From a virus: a DNA stretch of 26,950 nucleotides. The notes below the pieces were generated by a model, which saw nothing but the letters and a program-made list of their open reading frames with translations, ran no database searches and was not told the origin of the DNA. The position numbers and the translations under genes are program-made. Positions 13,926-19,922 of this stretch are shown here, piece after piece (position 1 is the stretch's first letter; each line of letters opens with the position of its first letter). The DNA lies in IMG/VR virus record IMGVR_UViG_3300017735_000081, positions 1 through 26,950 of that record; one strand, given 5' to 3'.

Positions 13926-14430
13926 CCATATCCTTTAGAGGGTTAAAAGAACCACTATCCTCATCTGGCATTTCTTCTTTATTAGCTTCCCATGCCACCT
14001 TTGCCTCAGCGCCAATTAGTCCATCATATGGACAAGGAGTACCAGCATTCATCATCGCATTAAACACTCTTTCATCTTGGCACATAACCGATACTGCTGC
14101 CACTTTCATACCCATATCGTATAATACTTTAGCGTTCTTTAATTTCTCACAGTTCATATCTCTTACTGTACTACCTGTTGATATACCAAGTATCTGTGTC
14201 TGCACGGCGCCAGAAATACCAACCGTACACGAATCAGAATTAGAAGAATTTATAGATGGAGAAATAGCAGAAGGCGGAGGAGACTCTACCTTTGTTTTTG
14301 AATTAGAATCAACTACACTCTCATTATAATTTTCAGTAACGATAGGATCAGAAGCATCTTGAGCACATAAAATGCTTCCGGTTAATAAAAAAATAAAAGT
14401 AATAATATTCTTATACATGTTATACACCAT
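13855..14430 (-). CDS. Exported protein with signal peptide and C-terminal membrane anchor
   Basis: 191 residues (or 187 from M-Y-K-N at 14418). N-terminal hydrophobic I-I-T-F-I-F-L-L-T-G-S-I-L-C-A is a signal peptide; a Ser/Pro-rich linker follows. The conserved core has S-C-T-V-G-I-S-G-A-V-Q-T-Q-I-L-G, D-M-N-C-E-K-L-K-N-A-K-V-L-Y-D-M-G-M-K-V-A-A-V-S-V-M-C-Q-D, and A-G-T-P-C-P-Y, with four regularly placed Cys. I remember this core from marine T4-like phages, unnamed. The last 15 residues (I-V-A-G-L-L-F-L-L-L-L) are a membrane anchor. Expected to be held in the inner membrane facing the periplasm. A late promoter lies 17 bases upstream. Confidence 0.85.
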   Translation of the reverse strand: MVYNMYKNIITFIFLLTGSILCAQDASDPIVTENYNESVVDSNSKTKVESPPPSAISPSINSSNSDSCTVGISGAVQTQILGISTGSTVRDMNCEKLKNAKVLYDMGMKVAAVSVMCQDERVFNAMMNAGTPCPYDGLIGAEAKVAWEANKEEMPDEDSGSFNPLKDMDDDQKSTFYGSGIVAGLLFLLLL

Positions 14431-14446
14431 TCATTGTCAGCGTATC

Positions 14447-14454
14447 TATTTATA
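14447..14454 (-). promoter_or_regulatory. T4-type late promoter
   Basis: Plus strand TATTTATA, so exact TATAAATA on the minus strand, 17 bases before ATG 14430 (29 before the alternative ATG 14418). It lies just past the stop of the 57-residue gene and would drive the exported-protein genes down to 10893. Confidence 0.7.
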
Positions 14455-14459
14455 ATTAA

Positions 14460-14633
14460 TCATTTTTTGATACACAAAGCTTGTTGACCGTCAGGAAAGT
14501 AACCCGGCCTACCTGATAACTCTGCGCCGAGAGCTTCTCTAGCTTGAAAACATTTTATCATAGAAGTATGTTGACTATGCATCTCTACATAGGGTACTGT
14601 ATCATAAAGATATACAAATACCAAAACCCACAT
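14460..14633 (-). CDS. Small exported or membrane protein (57 aa)
   Basis: 57 residues: M-W-V-L-V-F-V-Y-L-Y-D-T-V-P-Y-V-E-M, then M-I-K-C-F-Q-A-R-E-A-L-G-A-E-L-S-G-R-P-G-Y-F-P-D-G-Q-Q-A-L-C-I-K-K. The short N-terminal hydrophobic stretch could be a membrane anchor or uncleaved signal, and two Cys (K-C-F and L-C-I) could pair outside the cytoplasm. The ATG overlaps the upstream stop by one base (TAATG). The F-P-x-G-x-x-A-x-C pattern looks like a deliberately conserved exported mini-domain. It is found by reading the gap between neighbouring genes; function unknown. Confidence 0.75.
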   Translation of the reverse strand: MWVLVFVYLYDTVPYVEMHSQHTSMIKCFQAREALGAELSGRPGYFPDGQQALCIKK

Positions 14634-14980
14634 TACAGACCTTCTTTCTTTTTATCCCATGGCTGAGGGCCTCCATAAGGTTCCCACTCTGCTCCAGCAA
14701 TTATCAAACATGACATTGGCGGGCCGCTGCCATTTGGAAAAGACAAAACAAAAGCTAACGTGCCAGTATCTTGATTTAAGAATATTTGAGCTTCAGAAGT
14801 AAATGTCTTTCCATCTTTAGAAGCAATTGTACCAGTACCGTGAAGCAACAGTGCATTCTTATATTGTATCATTATTCTCATTACTTCAGGCGATGGATCG
14901 CAAGGCACGTTTATCTGAATTATGTCAGCGCGTGCTGGTGTACATACAGCAAGCCCTAAGGCCAATAATAATCTCTTCAT
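14633..14980 (-). CDS. Secreted small protein with signal peptide
   Basis: 115 residues. M-K-R-L-L-L-A-L-G-L-A-V-C-T-P-A-R-A is a Sec signal with A-R-A cleavage before D-I-I-Q-I. The mature part has two Cys (V-P-C-D-P and M-S-C-L-I) and a beta-like body ending G-A-E-W-E-P-Y-G-G-P-Q-P-W-D-K-K-K-E-G-L. An AAGGAT site precedes the ATG. It starts only about 20 bases after the terminator at 15000-15025, so it relies on readthrough or on a promoter hidden in that hairpin region. Periplasmic location likely; no named family. Confidence 0.8.
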   Translation of the reverse strand: MKRLLLALGLAVCTPARADIIQINVPCDPSPEVMRIMIQYKNALLLHGTGTIASKDGKTFTSEAQIFLNQDTGTLAFVLSFPNGSGPPMSCLIIAGAEWEPYGGPQPWDKKKEGL

Positions 14981-14993
14981 AGTATATCCTTCT

Positions 14994-15025
14994 CAATAAA
15001 AAAAAGGGGGCTAACCATGGCCCCC
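14994..15025 (-). terminator. Rho-independent terminator after the beta-barrel gene
   Basis: Minus strand: GGGGGC (15025-15020), 8-base loop, GCCCCC (15011-15006), followed by eight T residues and then ATT. Stem of 6 G-C pairs and a strong U-tract. It lies 38 bases after the stop of the gene at 15063-15455. Confidence 0.9.
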
Positions 15026-15062
15026 GCGCACTTATTGAGTAGTGACCCTGTGTGTATATAGC

Positions 15063-15455
15063 TTAGAAGCTAAAAGTAGCACCTACTTTTGAGCTTACTG
15101 CGTCTTCTGCATCGATATCCCAAGTTGTTTCACCGAACAACTCAACTCCACCGAATACTTCGTAAGTAGCACCAAAGTTAATCTTTGGGTTATCAAGCAT
15201 TTTGTCTACTTTGAACTCTTCATTGTTATATACTGGCAGATCCATGTCAGCTGTAAGACCTACACCAAACATTGTGTATCCAACTTCTGGTGTTACTTTT
15301 ACGCCAAAATCTTCTACAGCGTTACCAGCCGCGTCATTGATGGTATATGCTGCTTCTGATTCTACGCCCCAAGTAATACCTGTTGCACCAATCTCGTTTG
15401 CTGAGATAGACGTTGCTGTTAATAGTGCTGCTGCTGTGATTGCTGCAAATTTCAT
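15063..15455 (-). CDS. Small outer-membrane beta-barrel-like protein
   Basis: 130 residues. M-K-F-A-A-I-T-A-A-A-L-L-T-A-T-S-I-S-A is a Sec signal with cleavage before N-E-I-G. The mature part (about 110 residues) alternates short amphipathic strands, for example I-T-W-G-V-E-S-E-A-A-Y-T and V-G-Y-T-M-F-G-V-G-L-T-A-D-M, and ends in ...K-V-G-A-T-F-S-F. A terminal Phe with alternating hydrophobic residues is the outer-membrane sorting signal read by the BAM complex. About six to eight strands fit. An AGGAAA site precedes the ATG. The gene follows the tmRNA by about 30 bases and ends with its own strong terminator. Surface function (entry exclusion, porin) is open. Confidence 0.8.
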   Translation of the reverse strand: MKFAAITAAALLTATSISANEIGATGITWGVESEAAYTINDAAGNAVEDFGVKVTPEVGYTMFGVGLTADMDLPVYNNEEFKVDKMLDNPKINFGATYEVFGGVELFGETTWDIDAEDAVSSKVGATFSF

Positions 15456-15486
15456 TTTCTTTTTCCTAGATTAAGTTAACATTATT

Positions 15487-15705
15487 AAGCTGCCACGTTT
15501 TCTGTTGCTAGGTAAGTGGCCAACCCCCTGTGTTATGCAGCTAGTGCGTAACCAGATGGTGCAAAATTATCGTTTGCATTTGTGTTTTGTAAACTAGAAT
15601 ACATGTCGATCCTATTTCAGCCCCATCAGAAATACACATTATGTACTTGTGGTGGAGCTGTCCGGTACTGCCCCGGAGTCCATACATCCGTTATTAACGC
15701 TTACA
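15487..15705 (-). ncRNA. ssrA: Circularly permuted two-piece tmRNA (ssrA), phage-encoded
   Basis: tmRNA frees stalled ribosomes by acting as tRNA and mRNA with SmpB. Here the gene is permuted: the acceptor piece (about 15705-15650, ending CAGCTCCACCA) comes first, then a 25-base spacer (15649-15625), then the coding piece from GGGGCTG (15624). Supporting pairs: acceptor stem 15624-15618 with 15660-15654 (7 bp, one G-U); helix P2 15605-15599 with 15687-15681 (7 bp, two G-U); a T-arm stem of 5 bp at 15677-15673/15665-15661 with a non-canonical 7-base loop. The tag frame 15577-15533 encodes ANDNFAPSGYALAA and stops with TAA. After it, GUUG/CAAC and GCCAC/GUGGC interlock as an H-type pseudoknot (15524-15492). 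Ends of both pieces are estimates. CCA is encoded. No smpB is visible, so host SmpB is presumably used. Confidence 0.92.
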
Positions 15706-15711
15706 GGTTAT

Positions 15712-15740
15712 ATATTAACATATGTTTTAAATGTTGTACA
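15712..15740 (-). promoter_or_regulatory. Promoter of the tmRNA gene
   Basis: Minus strand TGTACA (15740-15735), 17-base spacer, TAATAT (15717-15712). The start would be near 15705, right where the acceptor piece should begin. The -35 hexamer and the spacer length equal those of the three repeated phage promoters, though the spacer sequence differs. Confidence 0.7.
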
Positions 15741-15809
15741 TGCTCCATCACAATCTTTCTTGAGTGTGATATAATTAGCACATAGCCATCTGCATCATAT
15801 GCAATCCAT

Positions 15810-16088
15810 TTATACTTTTTCTTCAGTATCGTGAATGTAAAGTTGGATGAGGGCATAGTGGAGAACTTTCATTAAATCCTTACGGGCGTCATCACGACTA
15901 CCCTTCTTCCCATAACGATTTGAATACTTATCAACATTTCCCATACAAAAACCAGTACCGTGACCGCGCTCAATAATTACTTCTGTTGATTGGAATTTAT
16001 TAGTAGCATAATGTCCATCATATGTAGCATCGATATAAGCTTGAAACTCTTCAATCAGCGCGCCTTCATTAAATTTATAATCAATCAT
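15810..16088 (-). CDS. DUF3310-like small protein
   Basis: 92 residues. After an acidic N-terminus, the segment H-Y-A-T-N-K-F-Q-S-T-E-V-I-I-E-R-G-H-G-T-G-F-C-M-G-N-V-D-K-Y-S-N-R-Y-G-K-K-G, then D-D-A-R-K-D-L-M-K-V-L-H-Y-A-L, matches the pattern I know from DUF3310 (HY...EvIe...GFclGNiiKYi-R-GkKg...DL-KA). Family members occur in many phages beside nucleotide-metabolism genes; function is not established. The start follows the cell wall hydrolase gene by zero bases. Length is normal for the family. Confidence 0.8.
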   Translation of the reverse strand: MIDYKFNEGALIEEFQAYIDATYDGHYATNKFQSTEVIIERGHGTGFCMGNVDKYSNRYGKKGSRDDARKDLMKVLHYALIQLYIHDTEEKV

Positions 16089-16571
16089 TTATTCGTCCCA
16101 AACTCCATCCCATGTATAAAATACGTGTTTATCAATTATTTTACTTATTTCCATTTGATCCGCCCATGACGGATTTACGTAAGTTGCGTGATAAAATGTG
16201 GCTCCTTGTGTAGGATCATCTACATTTCCTATCATTACATCTCTAGCAATGACTCTAGCTTGAGCCCACGACTTATTTTCTTTCGGCGTCTGATCTTCAA
16301 TTAAAAATGTCCAACTAAACTGTTTTGGTTGGTACACTACATCACAAATATTATTAGGCCATTCTGTATGCTTTACGCGATTAATTGTAACGTGCGCAAC
16401 TCCGATTTGGCCTTCTATAACTTCACCCCGTGCCTCGTGGTAGATATTCATAGCCAAGCAATTGTGGCTTTCAGGATCTACCTCGGGATTCATCATAGTC
16501 AGAGTTACTGCTACTGCTGCTAGTCCTGACATGGTTAATAATCCACTTGCTATGTTAATTGTTTTTGACAT
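16089..16571 (-). CDS. SleB-type cell wall hydrolase with N-terminal membrane segment
   Basis: 160 residues. Residues about 8-28 (G-L-L-T-M-S-G-L-A-A-V-A-V-T-L-T-M-M) are a signal or anchor sequence. The catalytic domain carries N-C-L-A-M-N-I-Y-H-E-A-R-G-E (about residues 37-50), with the Glu of H-E-A-R-G-E as the expected active residue, then I-G-V-A-H-V-T-I-N-R-V, and the Q-F-S-W-T motif and A-T-F-Y-H-A near the end. This is the Hydrolase_2/SleB family, which cleaves peptidoglycan glycan strands. With the N-terminal segment it can reach the periplasm without a holin pore, so a signal-arrest-type endolysin is a good hypothesis. It sits in a cluster of small early-type genes rather than with virion genes. 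Confidence 0.9.
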   Translation of the reverse strand: MSKTINIASGLLTMSGLAAVAVTLTMMNPEVDPESHNCLAMNIYHEARGEVIEGQIGVAHVTINRVKHTEWPNNICDVVYQPKQFSWTFLIEDQTPKENKSWAQARVIARDVMIGNVDDPTQGATFYHATYVNPSWADQMEISKIIDKHVFYTWDGVWDE

Positions 16572-16578
16572 TGGATAT

Positions 16579-16794
16579 TTATAAACCTAAAACTCGACCT
16601 GCGTGCTCTTTTAAACCTTTATAGGGATTCTCAGTTAGAAACTCTGCAATTTGTTCGAAATAAAACGCAGACTTTTCATCACCTTCGAGTTCTAAAACAC
16701 CGGCACATTCATTCATGAAATCGATAATTTCACCTAGTGCAACGCGGCCATCGCTTCCCATGGCCGCTTTATGTGATTTACCTTTACGCTGCAT
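16579..16794 (-). CDS. Small hypothetical protein
   Basis: 71 residues: M-Q-R-K-G-K-S-H-K-A-A-M-G-S-D-G-R-V, then an acidic helical part (E-I-I-D-F-M-N-E-C-A-G-V-L-E-L-E-G) and F-Y-F-E-Q-I-A-E-F-L. No membrane segment or known domain. The start overlaps the end of the upstream gene by 11 bases, and the stop lies eight bases before the hydrolase start. It belongs to the small-gene operon behind the promoter at 17441-17469. Real gene status rests on the overlapping packing. Confidence 0.6.
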   Translation of the reverse strand: MQRKGKSHKAAMGSDGRVALGEIIDFMNECAGVLELEGDEKSAFYFEQIAEFLTENPYKGLKEHAGRVLGL

Positions 16795-17014
16795 TAGCGG
16801 ATTCCTCCATTTTAATTTCAGTCATCCAAATATCATGTTCAACTTCCATATCAGCTTCTATACGCTCAATATTTTGCTGAAGATCATCTACAATGTCAAG
16901 CAGTTCAATTAAAACAGTGGCACGGCTATGACCAAAATTATGAGAACGACGAACGATGCTCATCAATTTCTTTCTCATCATTATTGCATCTTGAATATCA
17001 TTTACCATAATCAT
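16784..17014 (-). CDS. Small helical hypothetical protein
   Basis: 76 residues, mostly helical: M-I-M-V-N-D-I-Q-D-A-I-M-M-R-K-K-L-M-S-I-V, then R-A-T-V-L-I-E-L-L-D-I-V-D-D-L-Q-Q-N-I-E-R-I-E, then an acidic tail. Coiled-coil formation is likely. The start overlaps the upstream stop by one base (TAATG). A second possible start is M3. No known domain. Likely real by position in a coupled operon. Confidence 0.65.
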   Translation of the reverse strand: MIMVNDIQDAIMMRKKLMSIVRRSHNFGHSRATVLIELLDIVDDLQQNIERIEADMEVEHDIWMTEIKMEESANAA

Positions 17015-17415
17015 TACGCTACTTCCTCCATTTTGTAAATTAAATTAGCTGCTGACATTTCAGGCTTAAATCCGATTGCAACAAAACCATAGTTAGCTAC
17101 AACTAACACATTACCTTCTACATCAACGATGATATCACCGACTGAAAGTGAAGACATACGTGAGAAACGTGTAATCGCTGACTCGGGGCCAATGTTACCG
17201 ATTTCAAAGCAATGCTCAGGAGTTTGAGCGCGAATATCAGAAACATGAGTATAAAGGCCATCTGTAAGAGCTTGATCAGCAATACCAGAAATGTTCTTAC
17301 CGCTAAAATCAAAGTTCATCTCTGTTTTTGCTTCACGCTTAGGATTAGTTTCACCGGCATTGATAGCTTCGATGTCTGCGTCAGAGTATTGAATTTGCCA
17401 AACTGTAAAAATCAT
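17014..17415 (-). CDS. YodL-like small phage protein
   Basis: 133 residues. The N-terminus M-I-F-T-V-W-Q-I-Q-Y-S-D-A-D-I and the C-terminal F-S-R-M-S-S-L-S-V-G-D-I-I-V-D-V-E-G-N-V-L-V-V-A-N-Y-G-F-V-A-I-G-F resemble the YodL-like module: a conserved R-M-x-S-x-S-V-G-D-(I/V) followed by a Gly-Phe strand. The family is widespread in phages and plasmids, without an assigned reaction. It is the first gene behind promoter copy 2, with a GGAG site, so it is probably expressed early. It leads a five-gene operon ending with the DUF3310 gene. Confidence 0.75.
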   Translation of the reverse strand: MIFTVWQIQYSDADIEAINAGETNPKREAKTEMNFDFSGKNISGIADQALTDGLYTHVSDIRAQTPEHCFEIGNIGPESAITRFSRMSSLSVGDIIVDVEGNVLVVANYGFVAIGFKPEMSAANLIYKMEEVA

Positions 17416-17430
17416 GTCATTATCTCCTTA

Positions 17431-17469
17431 TGATATAACCATACTACACTATTCCAAATCGTTTGTACA
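17431..17469 (-). promoter_or_regulatory. Repeated sigma70-like promoter, copy 2
   Basis: Minus strand TGTACA (17469-17464), 17-base spacer, TAGTAT (17446-17441). The 39 bases 17469-17431 are identical to 22973-22935 (copy 3). A start near 17434 precedes the ATG at 17415 by about 19 bases, leaving room for AAGGAG. Confidence 0.85.
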
Positions 17470-17519
17470 CAGTTAATTGCGCTCCAGCCGCAATTTGTTT
17501 TCATTTAAAAACAATAACT

Positions 17520-17527
17520 TATAAATA
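17520..17527 (+). promoter_or_regulatory. T4-type late promoter, plus strand
   Basis: Exact TATAAATA, 22 bases before the ATG at 17549, followed by GGAGGA. It drives the lone plus-strand membrane protein gene late, diverging from the early promoter at 17431-17469. Confidence 0.8.
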
Positions 17528-17548
17528 TCGTTAATATGGAGGAATGAA

Positions 17549-18031
17549 ATGATAGATCCGATCACGGCAATTAGTGCTGCGACGGCTGCTTTCAATGGTG
17601 TGAAGAAACTCGTGGCTGCTGGTCGTGATATAGAAGATGTTGTTGGTCAATTAGGAAAGTGGTATGGAGCCGCAGCAGATTTAAGTAGAGCTGAACAGCA
17701 GAGGAAAAATCCTCCAATGTTTAGCAGATTATTCATGGGTGGTTCAGTCGAAGAAGAGGCGCTGGCCATTATAGTTCAAAAAAAGAAATTAGAAGAGCAA
17801 GAGAAAACTTTACAAGAGTTATTAAACCATAGATTTGGTTATGGCACTTGGAAAGAGATGGTAGAATTGCGCCGAAAGATTAAAAAGGAACGTGAAGAAA
17901 CCATATATAAACAACAAGAGAAACGTCAGGCATTTCAAGAAGGATTACTCTTAATTTTTTTAGTCGTTGCCGGCTTTGCTATTGTAGGCGGTACTACTTT
18001 TATGGTAGGTTTGGGGGCCGGATGGTGGTAA
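17549..18031 (+). CDS. Plus-strand late membrane protein with coiled coil
   Basis: 160 residues. The N-terminus M-I-D-P-I-T-A-I-S-A-A-T-A-A-F-N-G-V-K-K-L-V is a mild amphipathic helix, followed by charged helices (E-E-E-A-L-A-I-I-V-Q-K-K-K-L-E-E-Q). A membrane segment lies near residues 132-156 (L-L-L-I-F-L-V-V-A-G-F-A-I-V-G-G-T-T-F-M-V) and the protein ends G-A-G-W-W. A strong GGAGGA site and an exact late promoter precede it. I recall similar proteins in marine T4-like phages but no function; a lysis or virion role is open. Its stop abuts the stop of the convergent gene with no gap and no visible terminator. Confidence 0.85.
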   Translation: MIDPITAISAATAAFNGVKKLVAAGRDIEDVVGQLGKWYGAAADLSRAEQQRKNPPMFSRLFMGGSVEEEALAIIVQKKKLEEQEKTLQELLNHRFGYGTWKEMVELRRKIKKEREETIYKQQEKRQAFQEGLLLIFLVVAGFAIVGGTTFMVGLGAGWW

Positions 18032-19048
18032 CTACATCATAAAGGCTTCTAACGATTGCTGTACTACTGGAGGATTTCCTTGCCTTTGTTCCCAGCCAGA
18101 TTCCCATCCGGATGCATTAGCTAGTGTTGAAGGAATATGATCAAACGTGCCGTTGCCACGTGGGACATAGTTTTGCCCAAATCTGACAAAGTCACACATC
18201 ACATCTTCTAAATCTTTTGGTTTGCCGCCAGTTCTTTCACGAAGTAAATCCATAAAGTTATCAGCTTTCCAACCACCAGATAGTTTTTTCATACAGCGTA
18301 CTGCATTATTTCCTAAATATGTGTGTGAATCAACGTCAGCGTGTTCAGGGAAATAGTCAGAACAATCCATAGAAAAAGCCGCATATTGAAAGTTAAATTT
18401 TCTATGGCCGTTCGCCGCATTATGTGTATTAAGAAAGTCAACTATTTCTTTATGCCCACGCTTTTCTTTTAAAAAGAAATCAGTAAATCTATTCATAAGA
18501 CCAGGTAATTCTTTTACCATAAAGTCTACATTAGACGTTCCTTTTTTTGGTGCAGGAGGCTGATTACCTATTGACGTGAACAGTGGTTTACCTGATGCCT
18601 TTGTTTGCACTAGGTCTTCTGACATATCTTGAACATCACGGTGTTTTCCCCAATGCTGTACTATATTATTACGATAACCATGATCGTTTTCAAATGATGC
18701 ACCAGAGCCTGTAATTCTGTGACACATAAAAACATATAACCACGTTTTAGTATCCCACTGAATATTATCATTCGCTGCTGATATTTTTCTTCTATCCTTT
18801 TTCTGCCAGCGCCACTTCGGAGTCTTAGAACCAAATCTTAAGTCTTGTAGTACATTTGAAAAGCCAGCAGCATTTCGTGTTTTACAGTCGTAGATATCAA
18901 TCTTCTGCATCAGAGGATCGTTAACAATTTTATTTGCCTCTGGACCTTCATAATCAAGCTCTCCCCAGTTTACATTATCTTGAAGCCATCCAGCTTTTGG
19001 ATAATAATAATTGACAAGAACATCGATTGCTTCTTCATTAAGCCACAT
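18032..19048 (-). CDS. Unrecognised large enzyme-like protein of the base-modification operon
   Basis: 338 residues from ATG 19048-19046; a TTG nine codons upstream is possible but GAGG lies about 11 bases before this ATG. The sequence holds N-D-P-L-M-Q-K-I-D-I-Y-D-C-K-T-R-N, then N-V-L-Q-D-L-R-F-G, M-C-H-R-I-T-G-S-G-A-S-F-E-N-D-H-G-Y, and F-T-S-I-G-N-Q-P-P with S-N-V-D-F-M-V-K-E-L-P. A single polar and aromatic-rich domain, mostly helical. I cannot name the family. Its place last in the operon after hydroxymethylase, PLP and SGNH genes makes it a candidate for the DNA-acting step (for example amino acid:DNA transferase or 5-hmdU-kinase/aGPT-PPlase type), but no catalytic motif is diagnostic. 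Confidence 0.75.
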   Translation of the reverse strand: MWLNEEAIDVLVNYYYPKAGWLQDNVNWGELDYEGPEANKIVNDPLMQKIDIYDCKTRNAAGFSNVLQDLRFGSKTPKWRWQKKDRRKISAANDNIQWDTKTWLYVFMCHRITGSGASFENDHGYRNNIVQHWGKHRDVQDMSEDLVQTKASGKPLFTSIGNQPPAPKKGTSNVDFMVKELPGLMNRFTDFFLKEKRGHKEIVDFLNTHNAANGHRKFNFQYAAFSMDCSDYFPEHADVDSHTYLGNNAVRCMKKLSGGWKADNFMDLLRERTGGKPKDLEDVMCDFVRFGQNYVPRGNGTFDHIPSTLANASGWESGWEQRQGNPPVVQQSLEAFMM

Positions 19049-19922
19049 TCTTAACCCAGCCTCTATAGGAATCAATACTATCAGGAAGATTTTTATTTTG
19101 TAGCACTGGCTCTTTGCCTACGTTCCACATTAATATATTCTTGCCTGAATTTTTTGGAATGTATTTCCATACTTTACCATCATAGGTATCTATAGTCGGA
19201 AATGGTGGCAAGTTTTCTTTTTTCTCTGTAGCTGTAAATGCCAAAGGCTCTGACACAGCTTTGGCTGTACCCAGTTCCCCTGCCTTCATATTACGAGATA
19301 CACAAACAGATGTAAACTTGGCATTTGGCCAAGCTATTTGTAATGCGCGAGTAAGAACACCAGTAGATGTTGCAACATATACTTCATCGGGTGGATCAAT
19401 TGCCATAGCGCTTTTTACAATACCTGCGGTTACCATTTCGTGTTTTAAACCCAATGGAACAAAATAAGCGTCTTTGTTTTTACTGGCCCATTTTTGCGCG
19501 ATCAAGTTTAAATTAGGCATTGCTGCTATTCTGTAAAATTCTGCAGAAGCTCCTCGCTCAATGCAGCAGGCTTGGTGATCGGAAATGCGTTTGGAGGAAG
19601 GCATAAACAGCTTAACATTTTTTCCGTGTCTTTTGGCCACATCAAGTATACTAACACCAGCAAGACCAGTACGAGGCTGAACATATACGATAGTACGGAT
19701 ATGATCAGGGAGAGAAGATATGAGACAATCCCCGCCACGAACCTTACTGCCAGTAATATAATCATCGCGAACAACACGTACACCAGAGTGTTCAGTGACA
19801 ATAGGTTCTCCATATGGATCCTCCCAATCTTTTGCAAGTTCTAAATAATATTCTTTTGGATCGCCGTATAATGCCGGAATATCTTTATTAATGCCATCAA
19901 TTACATGATTATTGTGTGCCAT
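19038..19922 (-). CDS. PLP-dependent enzyme, fold type II (TrpB/ACC deaminase-like)
   Basis: 294 residues. Y-I-T-G-S-K60-V-R-G-G matches the Schiff-base lysine context of fold type II enzymes. Q-P-R-T-G-L-A-G-V-S-I-L-D-V-A-K-R-H-G (82-100), followed by V-K-L-F-M-P and H-Q-A-C-C-I-E-R-G-A, is the small-domain pattern of this fold. V-Y-V-A-T-S-T-G-V-L (181-190) sits where the Gly-rich phosphate-binding loop is expected, though only one Gly remains. The substrate is likely an amino acid; reactions in this fold include beta-replacement, elimination and deamination. The gene follows the SGNH gene by one base overlap, inside the hydroxymethylase operon, so it probably supplies or trims an amino-acid-derived group on a modified base. 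Confidence 0.8.
   Translation of the reverse strand: MAHNNHVIDGINKDIPALYGDPKEYYLELAKDWEDPYGEPIVTEHSGVRVVRDDYITGSKVRGGDCLISSLPDHIRTIVYVQPRTGLAGVSILDVAKRHGKNVKLFMPSSKRISDHQACCIERGASAEFYRIAAMPNLNLIAQKWASKNKDAYFVPLGLKHEMVTAGIVKSAMAIDPPDEVYVATSTGVLTRALQIAWPNAKFTSVCVSRNMKAGELGTAKAVSEPLAFTATEKKENLPPFPTIDTYDGKVWKYIPKNSGKNILMWNVGKEPVLQNKNLPDSIDSYRGWVKNVA

Noticed and set aside
15582-15785. Plus-strand open frame of 67 codons with several Cys
   Set aside because: It lies antisense over the tmRNA acceptor piece and promoter; no ribosome binding site and the RNA structure explains the sequence.
16576-16583. TATTTATA octamer just before the cell wall hydrolase
   Set aside because: Predicted start would fall on the ATG itself and the octamer is formed by the end codons of the previous gene; it may be chance.
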